From NCBI GenBank assembly GCA_963714255.1, contig CAVQNU010000006.1, positions 1 through 64,000 on the forward strand: 64,000 bases of DNA, given 5' to 3'. The notes under the pieces are model-generated. The model had not been told where the DNA came from, did no database searches, and worked only from the letters and a program-made list of their open reading frames with translations. This DNA comes from Rhodovastum sp963714255. Its GTDB lineage: Bacteria > Pseudomonadota > Alphaproteobacteria > Acetobacterales > Acetobacteraceae. Shown here one piece after another: positions 51,878 through 61,571 of the stretch; the first letter of the stretch is position 1; each line of letters begins with the position of its first letter. A program made the position numbers and the translations under genes.

Positions 51878-54688
51878 CCGCCCCCGCCAAGCCCGACCGG
51901 CCGGAAGGCGCGTCCGGCCCGCATATTGTCCTGATCGACGGTTCGGGCTTCATCTTTCGCGCCTTCCACGCCCTGCCGCCGATGACCCGCCCCGACGGGG
52001 TGCCGGTGAACGCCGTGTTCGGCTTCACCAACATGCTCGCCCGCCTGCTGAAGGACCGCGTCGGCACCCATTTCGCCGTTATTTTCGATGCCGGCCGGCT
52101 CACCTTCCGCAACCGGCTGTATGATCTCTACAAGGCCCAGCGGCCCGAACCGCCCGAGGAGCTGCGCCCGCAATTCGCCCTGGTGCGCGAGGCCACCGCC
52201 GCCTTCGGCGTTCCCGCCATCGAACTGGCCGACTGGGAAGCGGACGACCTGATCGCCTCCTACGCCCGCGCTGCCGAAGAAGCGGGCGGGCGCACCACCA
52301 TCGTCTCGTCGGACAAGGACCTGATGCAGCTCATCCGGCCCGGCGTGGACATGCTGGAGCCGATCAAGCAGAAGCCGATCGGCCCCGCCGAGGTGGTCGA
52401 GAAATGGGGCGTGCCCCCCGACAAGCTGGTCGAGGTGCAGGCGCTGATGGGCGATACGGTGGACAATGTCCCCGGCGTGCCCGGCATCGGCCCGAAGACC
52501 GCGGCGGCCCTGATCACCGAGTTCGGCGACCTGGAATCGGTGCTCGCCGCGGCGCCGGCGATGAAGCCCTCGAAAAAGAAGGACATGCTGATCGCCCATG
52601 CCGAGGCGGCCCGCCTGTCCCGCCGGCTCGTGGTGTTGAGCGACGACGCGCCGCTGCCGGTGCCACTTTCCGACCTCGCCGTGCGCGAGCCGGACCGCGC
52701 CCGCCTCGCGTCCTGGCTGACCGAGCAGGGGTTCCGCAGCACCCTGGTGCGGCTTGGGCTGGAAGCGCCGGGCGCTGTCCCGTCGCTCCAGCCGGCGAGG
52801 GGCGGGCAGGGGGCGCTGGCCTTTGCCGATCCGCCCGCACCCGCCATCGCACCGCTGGTCCCCGGCGAGGGCTACGGCCCGTATGTCACCGTTACCACGA
52901 TCGACGCGCTGCAGTCCTGGATCGCCGAGGCGACCGCGGCCGGCATCGTGGCACTCGACACCGAAACCGACGGGCTGGATGCCATGCGCGCCAATCTGGT
53001 CGGCTTCTCGCTCGCGATCGTTCCCGGGCGCGCCTGTTACGTGCCGCTGCGCCACGCCGACGCCGAGGGCACCGCGCCCGAACAAGTGCCGGCGGCACAG
53101 GCCATCGCCGCGCTGGCGCCGCTGCTGACCGATCCGGCGGTGCTGAAAGTGTTCCTGAACGCCAAGTTCGACATGCTGGTGCTGTCGCATGCCGGCGCCC
53201 CGCGCGCCGCCCCGCAGGACGACGTCATGCTGATCTCCTACGCCCAGGACGCCGGACGGCACGGTCACGGCATGGACGAGCTGGCGCTGCTGCATCTGCA
53301 CCATAGCTGCATCAGCTACGATCAGGTCACCGGCACCGGCCGCGCCCGGCTGCCCTTCGGCCAGGTGCCGCTCGACCGCGCCACGCCGTACGCCGCCGAG
53401 GACGCCGACGTCACGCTGCGGCTGTGGCAGCATTTGCGCCCGACGCTGCGCAGCACCGGCTCGCTCGCGCTTGTATGAGCAGATCGAGCGCCGGCTGGTG
53501 CCGGTGCTGCTGGACATGGAACGCGCGGGCGTGAAAGTCGACGAAGGCGACCTGCGCGCCATGTCGAAGGATTTCGAGGCGCGCATGCAGGTGATGGAGC
53601 AGGACATCCATCGCCTCGCCGGCTTCCCGTTCAATGTCGGCAGCCCGAAACAGCTTGGCGAGGTGCTGTTCGACCGGATGGCACTGGCCGGCGGCAAGCG
53701 GATGAAAACCGGCGCCTGGGGCACCAATTCCAGCGTGCTGCAGGGCCTGGCGGACCAGGGCCACGAGCTGCCCGCGCGGGTGCTGGAATGGCGGCAGTTG
53801 CAGAAGCTGAAATCCACCTACGCCGACGCGCTGGTTACCCAGATCAATCCCGATACCGGCCGGGTGCACACCAGCTTCGCCATGGCCATCGCCAGCACCG
53901 GGCGGCTTTCCTCCACCGATCCCAATTTGCAGAACATCCCGATCCGCACCGAGGAAGGCAGCCGCATCCGCCGCGCCTTCATCGCCGAGCCCGGCCATAT
54001 TCTGATCTCCGCCGACTATTCGCAGATCGAGCTGCGCCTGCTCGCCCACGTGGCCGACATCCCGCAACTGAAAGCCAGCTTCGCCGCCGGCGAGGACATC
54101 CACGCCCGCACCGCCAGCGAGGTGTTCGGCGTGCCCATGCAGGGCATGGACCCGATGACGCGGCGGCGCGCCAAGGCGATCAATTTCGGCATCATCTACG
54201 GTATCAGCGCCTTCGGGCTGGCCCGCCAGCTCGGCATCACCCCTGGCGAGGCGCGCACCTACATCGACGCCTATTTCGCCCGCTACCCCGGCATCCGCGC
54301 CTACATGGAAAAAACCAAGGACGACGCCCGCATCGCCGGCTTCGTCAGCACCCCGTTCGGCCGGCGCTGCTGGGTTCCGGGCATCGATGACAAGAACGCG
54401 GCACGGCGCGCCTATGCCGAGCGCCAGGCCATCAACGCCCCGCTGCAAGGGGGGGCTGCCGACGTGATCAAGCGCGCGATGGTGCGGCTGCCCGCGGCGC
54501 TCGCACAGGCCGGCCTGTCCGCCCGAATGCTGCTGCAGGTGCACGACGAACTGCTGTTCGAGGCGCCGGCCGATCAGGCGGAAGCTACCGCCGCGCTGGC
54601 CCGCCGCGTCATGGAAGGGGCGGCGACGCTTTCGGTGCCGCTGGTGGTGGAGACCGGAATGGGCACCAACTGGGCGGCGGCGCACTGA
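51814..54688 (+). pseudogene. polA: DNA polymerase I split by a one-base frameshift
   Basis: All three domains are present. These are the 5'-3' exonuclease (HIVLIDGSGFIFRAFHALPP), the 3'-5' exonuclease with acidic residues (LDTETDGLD, NAKFDMLVL, AAEDADVTL), and the polymerase (ISADYSQIELRLLAH, RRRAKAINFGIIYG, LLQVHDELLFE). The first frame stops at 53478 after GSLALV. The second begins at 53471 with YEQIERRLV. Family sequence reads SLALYEQIE, so GCGCTTGTATGAG has one extra T. The break falls exactly between exonuclease and polymerase. The start is uncertain (GTG 51814 or CTG 51874). It may be a true split or an assembly error. Confidence 0.9.
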
Positions 54689-54691
54689 GCC

Positions 54692-54829
54692 GGGCGGGGC
54701 GTTGCCCCGCGCCCCACCAGGGGGCTTTGCCCCCTGGACCCCCACCAAGGGCAAAGCCCTTGGAACCCTGTGGCGCGCTGCGCGCTGGGGCGGGTCCGGG
54801 GCAGAGCCCTGGCGTTCCTTACTTTTTTG
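54692..54829. repeat. Composite palindromic repeat, copy g
   Basis: Modules of the second type come first (CGGGGCGTTGCCCCG, CCAGGGGGCTTTGCCCCCTGG, CCAAGGGCAAAGCCCTTGG). The right half-arm of the first type follows (GGGTCCGGGGCAGAGCCCTGG). It lies between convergent polA and CBS genes. Confidence 0.85.
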
Positions 54830-55295
54830 TCAGTTCCTTCACCAGCGCCTGCAGCAGGTCGGCCCGGCTGACCAGCCCCACCAGCTTGTCATCCTTCACC
54901 ACCGGCACGCGCTTGATCTTGCGTTCATAGAACAGCCGCGCGATGTCGCGGGTCGAGGTTTCCGGGAACACGCTGATGGCGCCCTCGGTCATCAGCTTCT
55001 TGACCTTGCGCTGCTGCGAGCCGATCGCGTCGATGAAGCTCGGCGCCAGGTCCGTCCCCTCGGCGAGATGGTCGAGCCACCAGGCCTGCCGCTCGGTGAA
55101 CTCGCCATGCCAGCGCAGCAGGTCGCCCTCGGTCAGCATGCCGACCACCCGGTTCGCATCGTCCACCACAACCAGCCCGCTGATGTGGTGATCCGCCATC
55201 AGGCGCACGGCCGCAAGCAGCGGCGTCTCCGGATGCACGACCTTGACGTCGCGGGTCATCACGTCCTCGGCCGTCAGCGGCGAGTCCTCGAGCAT
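54819..55295 (-). CDS. CBS-domain protein
   Basis: The product has 158 residues and consists of a CBS pair. The first motif is TAEDVMTRDVKVVHPETPL with HISGLVVVDDANRVVGMLTE. The second is KLMTEGAISVFPETSTRDIA with IKRVPVVKDDKLVGLVSRADLL. About 30 residues with conserved Trp lie between them. Such proteins sense adenine nucleotides. The target is unknown here. I chose ATG 55295 because the upstream open frame is not family-like. Confidence 0.88.
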   Translation of the reverse strand: MLEDSPLTAEDVMTRDVKVVHPETPLLAAVRLMADHHISGLVVVDDANRVVGMLTEGDLLRWHGEFTERQAWWLDHLAEGTDLAPSFIDAIGSQQRKVKKLMTEGAISVFPETSTRDIARLFYERKIKRVPVVKDDKLVGLVSRADLLQALVKELTKK

Positions 55296-55423
55296 GGTCT
55301 TGGTCCCTTCTTCATACGCGAGCCATGTTGATGCGGCCCGGCAGGCTGGCGTGCGCCGTCGGGCGCAGGATATACGCGGCGTGGGCCGCGGGGCCAGTCC
55401 CGGGGCGGCAAGGCGGATGCGCC

Positions 55424-56095
55424 ATGGACACAATCTTCCGCGGCGACCTTGACACCGCTTCCGGGCGCCGGCGCGCCTGGATCGACAGCATGCTGGTCGA
55501 CCACGGCGTGCTGCGCCTGGCCTGGACCAATGCCGGTGCGGTCGTGCCCGGCCGGCTGTACCGCTGCAACCACCCCACGCCCGGCCGGCTGTCCGCCATG
55601 GTGCGGCGCTGGGGTATCCGCAGCGTGCTCAACCTGCGCGGCCCCACCGGCAACGGCTCCGACGCACTCTCGCGTGAGCGGGCGCATCATCTCGGCCTGG
55701 ATTTCATCGACCTGCCGATGTCGAGCGGCCGGCCGCCGCCGCGCGAGCGCCTGCTGGCCCTGATCGCCGCTTTGCAGGGCATGCGCGAGCCGGGCCTGGT
55801 GCACTGCAAATCCGGCGCCGACCGCGCGGGCTTCGCCGGCGCGGTGTTCCTGCTGCTGCAGGGCGCGCCGGTGGCAGGAGCGATGAGCCAGCTCGCGCTG
55901 CGCTGGGGCCATCTGGCCCGCTCGCGTGCCGGCATGCTGGATGCGGTGCTGCTTGCCTATGGACGCGAAGCCGAGGGGCGCAGGAATTTCGCCGATTGGG
56001 TGCGCGACGGTTACGACCCCGATGCGATCGCCGCCGGGTTTGCCGCTACAAGGCTGGGCGCGCTGCTGAACGACCGATTGTTGCGCCGGGAATAG
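55424..56095 (+). CDS. Dual-specificity/tyrosine phosphatase-like protein
   Basis: The product has about 223 residues from ATG 55424. The phosphatase P-loop is LVHCKSGADRAG (C-x5-R), preceded by GIRSVLNLRGP and LGLDFIDLPMSSGRPPPRE, as in DSP-type enzymes of the family used in lipid A or inositol-phosphate metabolism. It has no signal peptide. The substrate is unknown. Divergent from the CBS gene. Confidence 0.82.
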   Translation: MDTIFRGDLDTASGRRRAWIDSMLVDHGVLRLAWTNAGAVVPGRLYRCNHPTPGRLSAMVRRWGIRSVLNLRGPTGNGSDALSRERAHHLGLDFIDLPMSSGRPPPRERLLALIAALQGMREPGLVHCKSGADRAGFAGAVFLLLQGAPVAGAMSQLALRWGHLARSRAGMLDAVLLAYGREAEGRRNFADWVRDGYDPDAIAAGFAATRLGALLNDRLLRRE

Positions 56096-56107
56096 GGTGT
56101 CCGGGGG

Positions 56108-56321
56108 CGAAGGAAGCAAGGCCAGGGCTCTGCCCTGGAGCCGCCAAGGGGCAGTGGCCCCTTGGAACCCATTACTTTTAGGCAGTTGTTATGAGAGGGG
56201 GGCGTGAGGAGGCGTTACAAACATCTCCGCCCCCTCTCATAACGATTGCTTAAGTAGCGGGTTCCAAGGGGCCACTGCCCCTTGGCGGGTCCAGGGCAGA
56301 GCCCTGGCCTTGCTTCCTTCG
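56108..56321. repeat. Palindromic repeat, full form, copy h
   Basis: Outer arms, CCAAGGGGCAGTGGCCCCTTGG and its inverse, and a central stem CAGTTGTTATGAGAGGGGGGCGTGAGGAG against CTCCGCCCCCTCTCATAACGATTG are present. The centre is slightly asymmetric in this copy. It follows the phosphatase gene. Confidence 0.92.
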
Positions 56322-56599
56322 CTCCATCCCCCCGGTGTTCAGCCCGCGTTCAGCTTCCCGCGGGCAGTGTGCGTGCTTCGCCCCGGCGGGCGAGAACTCG
56401 TGCCCGGGGGCAGGCCGGGTTCGGCGGGGCTGGACGCAAATTGGCGATCAACGGCTTCCGGCCGGAATAGTGGGGGGCGGGATTTGTGTGACGTTTGGAA
56501 ATACACTCTGCCAACCGGCGACATTTCAGCGTCTGTTCTCCCGCCTGGGCGCGTCTGGCTTATACCCGTCCCTGGATCGGCAAATGAGGACATCAAGCG

Positions 56600-57742
56600 G
56601 TGAGCCCGGCTCTGGCCGGGCAACTCGCGCTGCGCCATGCTTGCGCCCTGCTCGTGGCGGGGCTTCTGGCGTTGCCGCCGGCGGCATTCGCCCAGCCGGT
56701 CCCGTCCGGCGGCGGCCCTGCCGTGCCGGTGACATTCGTCCCCGTTGTCCGCCAGGACGTGCCGATCCTGCTGCGCAATATCGGCGCGGTGCAGGCGTTC
56801 CAGTCGGTGGTGATACGCTCGCGCGTTGACGGCACGCTGGAGAAAGTGTTCTTCACCGAAGGCCAGGACATCAAGCGCGGCGAGCCGCTGACGTTGATCG
56901 ACCCGCGCCCCTACGCCGCCATCCTGGCCCAGGCCCTGGCCAAACGAACCTACGATCAGGTGCAACTGGAGAACGCCAAACGCGACCTGGCGCGCACGCA
57001 ATCGCTCGTGCGCACCGATTTCGCCTCGCGCCAGCAGTTCGATACCCAGACCGCGCAGGTGGGCCAGATCAGCGCGACCCTGGTGGGCGACGAGGCCGCC
57101 ATCGCCGCGGCCCAGCTCAACCTCGATTTCTGCACCATCACCGCGCCGATCGACGGGCGCGTCGGCCTGCGCCAGGTGGACCCAGGGAATTTCGTGCACG
57201 CCACCGACACCTCGCCGCTAGGTTTGGTCAGCATCACCCAGATCCACCCGATCGCGGTGCTGTTCACCCTGCCGCAAGACGCGCTGCCGCGCATCCAGAT
57301 GGCCATGGCGGGCGGAAAGCTGACCGTGTTCGCCTATACCGCCGATGACAAAACCATGCTGGCCAAGGGCGAACTGACCACCACCGACAACGCGATCGAC
57401 CCGGCGACCGGCACGATCAAGCTGAAAGCGGTGTTCCCCAACCTGGACAACCGGCTGTGGCCGGGCCAGTTCGTCAATGCGCGGCTGCAGATCGAGGTGC
57501 AGAAAAACGCCCTCACGGTGCCCTCGGTTGCCGTGCAGCGCAGCCAGACCGAGCTGTATGTCTACCGTCTGAACCCTGACTCCACCGTCAGTGTGCAGCC
57601 CATCGCGCTCGGCCAGGACGACGGGCAGACCGCTGTGATCCTCAGCGGGCTCGACGACGATGCCCGCGTGGTGGTCAATGGCATGTCGCGCCTGCAGAAC
57701 GGCGCGCGCGTGGCAGCGACCCCGCTCAAGCCCGCCGGCTGA
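56600..57742 (+). CDS. RND efflux periplasmic adaptor (MdtA-like)
   Basis: The product has 380 residues from GTG 56600. A signal region (LLVAGLLALPPAAFAQ) is followed by lipoyl halves (VVIRSRVDGTLEKVFFTEG and LDFCTITAPIDGRVGLRQVD), an alpha hairpin, and a beta-barrel domain with ALTVPSVAVQRSQTELYVY. It is cotranscribed with the permease 30 bases downstream. The order adaptor-permease is the usual one, unlike the pair at 9 kb. Confidence 0.9.
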   Translation: MSPALAGQLALRHACALLVAGLLALPPAAFAQPVPSGGGPAVPVTFVPVVRQDVPILLRNIGAVQAFQSVVIRSRVDGTLEKVFFTEGQDIKRGEPLTLIDPRPYAAILAQALAKRTYDQVQLENAKRDLARTQSLVRTDFASRQQFDTQTAQVGQISATLVGDEAAIAAAQLNLDFCTITAPIDGRVGLRQVDPGNFVHATDTSPLGLVSITQIHPIAVLFTLPQDALPRIQMAMAGGKLTVFAYTADDKTMLAKGELTTTDNAIDPATGTIKLKAVFPNLDNRLWPGQFVNARLQIEVQKNALTVPSVAVQRSQTELYVYRLNPDSTVSVQPIALGQDDGQTAVILSGLDDDARVVVNGMSRLQNGARVAATPLKPAG

Positions 57743-57772
57743 GCCAGGTACGAACATGAGGCGCGACGCGGC

Positions 57773-60700
57773 ATGAGCATCTCCACCCCCTTCATCCGCC
57801 GGCCGATCGGCACCTCGCTGCTGATGGCGGCGATCCTGCTGGTCGGCATCGCCGCCTATCCGCTGCTGCCGGTGGCGCCGCTGCCGCACGTTGAATTCCC
57901 CACCATCAACGTCACCGCCAAGTTCCCCGGCGCCAGCCCGGACACCATGGCTACCGCGGTGGCGCAGCCGCTGGAGCGGCAGTTCGCGCAAATCGCCGGC
58001 ATTGCGCAAATGACCTCGGTTTCGGTGCTGGGCCAGACCTCGATCACCATCCAGTTCGATCTCAACCGCCGGATCAATTCCGCCGCCCTCGACGTGCAGA
58101 CGATGATCAACGCGGCGCAGGGCCTGCTGCCGAAAAACCTGCCGCAGCCGCCCACCTTCCTGAAGGTGAACCCGTCCGACAGCCCGATCCTGATCTATGC
58201 GGTGCAGTCCGACCAGGTGCCGATGATCGTCGTCGACGACTACGCCGACAATATCCTGGCCCAGCAGATCAGCCAGATCGCCGGCGTGTCGCAGGTATTC
58301 ATCGGCGGCGAGCGCAAGCGGGCGGTGCGGGTGCAGATCGACCCCGCCCGCCTCGCCGCCATGGGGCTGACATTGGAAGACGCGCGACTGTCGCTGCAGA
58401 ACGCCACCGTGGACCAGCCCAAGGGCAGCATCGACGGCGAGCGGCGCAGCTTCACCATCTATGCCAACGACCAACTGACCCGTGCGGCCGAATACGACAG
58501 CCTGGTGATTGCCTACCGCAACGGCGCGCCGGTGCGGGTGCGCGACATCGGCCACGCCGTGGACGAGGCCGAGAACGTGCTGCAGGCCGGGTTCCAGAAC
58601 AACCGGCCGGGCGTGCAGCTGGTCATTTTCAAGCAGCCCGACGCCAATGTCATCGACACGGTCGAACGCATCAAGGCCGCGCTGCCGCGGCTGGTCGCGG
58701 CCATTCCGCCGGCGGTGAGAGTGACCGAGGTGATGGACCGCACGCAGACCATCCGCGCCTCGGTGCATGACGTGCAGTTCACCCTGATGCTGTCGATCGC
58801 GCTCGTGGTGATGGTGATCTTCCTGTTCTTGCGCAACCTCTGGGCCACCATCATCCCCAGCGTGACGGTGCCGATCGCGCTGCTCGGCACTTTCGCCGTC
58901 ATGTATGTAATGGATTACAGCCTCGACAACCTGTCGCTGATGGCGCTGACCATCGCGGTCGGCTTCGTGATCGACGATGCCATCGTCATGCTGGAGAACA
59001 TCTTCCGCCACATGGAGGCGGGCATGAAGCCGGTGGACGCCGCCACGAAAGGGGCGGGCGAGATCGGCTTCACCATCGTCTCGATCAGCGCGTCGCTGAT
59101 CGCGGTGTTCACGCCGCTGCTGCTGATGGGCGGCATCGTCGGCCGGCTGTTCCGCGAATTCGCCGTGACGGTGAGCATCGCGGTGGTGGTGTCGGCCATC
59201 GTGTCGCTGACGCTGACGCCGATGATGTGCTCGCGCTTCCTGCATCACGAACACGGCCAGCACGGGCTGCTGTACCGTATCGTCGAGCGCGGCTTCGAGC
59301 TGCTGATCGGCTTCTACCGGCGCACGCTCGACATCGCGCTGAAGCACCATTTCGTCACCCTGCTGTTTTTTCTCGGCACCATGGCGTTCACGGTCTATCT
59401 GTATGTCGCCATCCCCAAGGGTTTCTTTCCCGAGCAGGATAACGGGCTGCTGATCGGCATTTCCGAGGCCGCGCAGGACGTCTCGTTCAAGGAAATGATG
59501 CGGCTGAACCTCAAGCTCGGCGAGGTGCTGCTGGCCGATCCCGACATCGCCGCCTATTCCAGCACGATCGGCGCGGGTGCCAGCGGGCAGACCGGCAACA
59601 ACGGCCGCTTTTTCATCGCGCTGAAGCCGTTCGCGCAGCGCCACGCCACCGCCCAGCGGGTGATCGCCCGGCTGCGCCCGGAGCTTGCGAAAGTCGAGGG
59701 CGCGCAGCTTTTCCTGCAGGCGGGCCAGGACGTACGCATCGGCGGCCGGCCGTCGAAAACCCTGTACCAGTTCACCCTGCAGGACGCCGACGCCGCCGAG
59801 CTGAACGAATGGGCGCCGAAAATTTTTGACAGACTGCGCGCCCTGCCGATGCTGCGCGACGTGGCGACCGACCAGCAGACCGCCGGCACCACCGCCGTGG
59901 TCACTATCGACCGCGACGCCGCCGCGCGCTTCGGTATCCAGCCGCAGGCGATCGACGACACGCTGTACGACGCGCTCGGCCAGCGGCAGATCACCCAGTA
60001 TTTCACCCAGATCAACACCTACCACCTGATCCTGGAAGTGCTGCCGGACCAGCAGCAATCGCTGTCGGTGCTGGACAAGCTGTTTGTCACCTCCAACACC
60101 GGCCAGGCGGTGCCGCTGTCGACCTTCGTGAAGATCGACAACACCAAAACGGCGCCGCTGTCGGTCAACCATCAGGGCCAGTTCCCGGCGGTGACGGTTT
60201 CGTTCAACCTCGCGCAGGGCGCCGCACTCGGCCAGGCGGTCGATGCCATCAACGCGGTGATGCGCGAGTTGCAGACGCCGCTCACGCTGAACGGCACGTT
60301 CCAGGGCACCGCGCAGGCGTTTCAGTCTTCGCTGGCAAGCCAGCCTTACCTGATCGCGGCGGCGCTGATCGCGGTGTACATCATCCTGGGCATTCTGTAT
60401 GAAAGCTACATCCTGCCGCTGACCATTCTTTCCACCCTGCCCTCGGCCGGCGTCGGCGCGCTGCTGATCCTGATGGCGGGGGGCTACGAATTGTCGGTGA
60501 TCGCGCTGATCGGCATCATCTTGCTGATCGGCATCGTCAAGAAAAACGGCATCATGATGGTGGACTTCGCCATCACCGCCGAGCGGCGCGACGGCGAAAC
60601 CCCGTTCAACGCCATCCGCCAGGCCTGCCTGCTGCGCTTCCGGCCGATCCTGATGACCACGATGGCCGCCCTGCTGTCCGGCCTGCCGCTGATGATCGGC

Positions 60701-60895
60701 ACCGGCGCGGGGTCGGAACTGCGCCGCCCGCTCGGCTTCGCCATGGTCGGCGGACTGGCGCTGAGCCAGATACTTACGCTCTACACCACGCCGGTGATTT
60801 ATCTGTATCTGGAGCGGTTGCAGCGGCGGCTGGCGCCGCGGCGCGCCAGCCGGCTGCCGGCGCTCGCGGAGAAGATGGAGGCGACGGCGGACTGA
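57773..60895 (+). CDS. RND-family efflux permease (MdtB/MdtC-like)
   Basis: The product has 1,040 residues and two tandem RND halves. It has PFIRRPIGTSLLMAAILLVG at the start, the proton-relay block LMALTIAVGFVIDDAIVMLE and a later GIILLIGIVKKNGIMMVDFA as in MdtB/MdtC and MuxB/MuxC. Residues FKQPDANVIDTVERI in the porter domain are typical. It exports drugs or bile-salt-like compounds in relatives. The substrate is unknown here. No outer-membrane channel is linked. Confidence 0.92.
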   Translation: MSISTPFIRRPIGTSLLMAAILLVGIAAYPLLPVAPLPHVEFPTINVTAKFPGASPDTMATAVAQPLERQFAQIAGIAQMTSVSVLGQTSITIQFDLNRRINSAALDVQTMINAAQGLLPKNLPQPPTFLKVNPSDSPILIYAVQSDQVPMIVVDDYADNILAQQISQIAGVSQVFIGGERKRAVRVQIDPARLAAMGLTLEDARLSLQNATVDQPKGSIDGERRSFTIYANDQLTRAAEYDSLVIAYRNGAPVRVRDIGHAVDEAENVLQAGFQNNRPGVQLVIFKQPDANVIDTVERIKAALPRLVAAIPPAVRVTEVMDRTQTIRASVHDVQFTLMLSIALVVMVIFLFLRNLWATIIPSVTVPIALLGTFAVMYVMDYSLDNLSLMALTIAVGFVIDDAIVMLENIFRHMEAGMKPVDAATKGAGEIGFTIVSISASLIAVFTPLLLMGGIVGRLFREFAVTVSIAVVVSAIVSLTLTPMMCSRFLHHEHGQHGLLYRIVERGFELLIGFYRRTLDIALKHHFVTLLFFLGTMAFTVYLYVAIPKGFFPEQDNGLLIGISEAAQDVSFKEMMRLNLKLGEVLLADPDIAAYSSTIGAGASGQTGNNGRFFIALKPFAQRHATAQRVIARLRPELAKVEGAQLFLQAGQDVRIGGRPSKTLYQFTLQDADAAELNEWAPKIFDRLRALPMLRDVATDQQTAGTTAVVTIDRDAAARFGIQPQAIDDTLYDALGQRQITQYFTQINTYHLILEVLPDQQQSLSVLDKLFVTSNTGQAVPLSTFVKIDNTKTAPLSVNHQGQFPAVTVSFNLAQGAALGQAVDAINAVMRELQTPLTLNGTFQGTAQAFQSSLASQPYLIAAALIAVYIILGILYESYILPLTILSTLPSAGVGALLILMAGGYELSVIALIGIILLIGIVKKNGIMMVDFAITAERRDGETPFNAIRQACLLRFRPILMTTMAALLSGLPLMIGTGAGSELRRPLGFAMVGGLALSQILTLYTTPVIYLYLERLQRRLAPRRASRLPALAEKMEATAD

Positions 60896-60899
60896 CCGC

Positions 60900-61117
60900 G
60901 AAGGAAGGAAGGCCAGGGGCTCTGCCCCTGGACCCCGCCAAGGGGCAGTGGCCCCTTGGAACCCATTACTTTTAGGCATTTGTCTTGAGAGGGGGGTGAG
61001 GAGATGAACCGGTTCATCTCCTCACCCCCCTCTCAAGACAAATGCTTAAGTAGCGGGGTCCAGGGGGCCACCGCCCCCTGGCGGGTCCAGGGCAGAGCCC
61101 TGGCCTTGCTTCCTTCC
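60900..61117. repeat. Palindromic repeat, full form with loop-less centre, copy i
   Basis: The central part is a nearly perfect palindrome of about 37 bp per arm (60974-61010 against 61011-61047). It meets at ATGAACC/GGTTCAT with no loop and reads GCATTTGTCTTGAGAGG on the left. Outer modules are as in copies h and j. It follows the RND permease stop. Confidence 0.93.
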
Positions 61118-61157
61118 CTCAATCGGCCGACAAATTCCCGCCGCACCGGAGAACGCC

Positions 61158-61571
61158 ATGACCATTTATCTCGACGAAATTACCATCGGCATGACCGCCA
61201 GCACCGGCAAGACCATCACCGAGGCCGACATTCTGCTGTATGCGGCGGTCAGCACCGACACCAACCCCACGCACATCAATGCCGAGTTCGCCGCCGCCGG
61301 CCCGTTCAAGGAGCGGGTGGCGCATGGCATGCTCACCGCCGGGCTGATCAGCGCCGTGCTGGGCACCCAACTGCCGGGTCCGGGCACTGTCTACCTGGGC
61401 CAGACGCTGCGTTTCCGTGGTCCGGTGAAAATCGGCAACACGGTCACCGCGACCGTCGAGGTCATCGAAATCGCCGCCGAAAAGAAGCGCGCCATCCTGA
61501 AAACCGTCTGCACCGTCGGCGGAAAACCCGTCATCGAGGGCGAGGCGACCGTGCTGGTGCCCACGCGCTGA
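61158..61571 (+). CDS. phaJ: MaoC-like (R)-specific enoyl-CoA hydratase
   Basis: The product has 137 residues and a single hot-dog fold. The hydratase-2 active site is AVSTDTNPTHINAEFA (Asp and His), with FKERVAHGMLTAGLISAVLG after it. Small proteins of this type supply (R)-3-hydroxyacyl-CoA for polyhydroxyalkanoate or act in fatty-acid turnover. The stop TGA shares bases with the ribF ATG (TGATG), so the two are translationally coupled. Confidence 0.85.
   Translation: MTIYLDEITIGMTASTGKTITEADILLYAAVSTDTNPTHINAEFAAAGPFKERVAHGMLTAGLISAVLGTQLPGPGTVYLGQTLRFRGPVKIGNTVTATVEVIEIAAEKKRAILKTVCTVGGKPVIEGEATVLVPTR

Noticed and set aside
57218..60979. A 1,253-residue minus-strand frame opposite the RND genes
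   Set aside because: It is rich in His, Arg, Gln and Asp, which is the mirror of high-GC RND coding sequence. No domain is recognisable.
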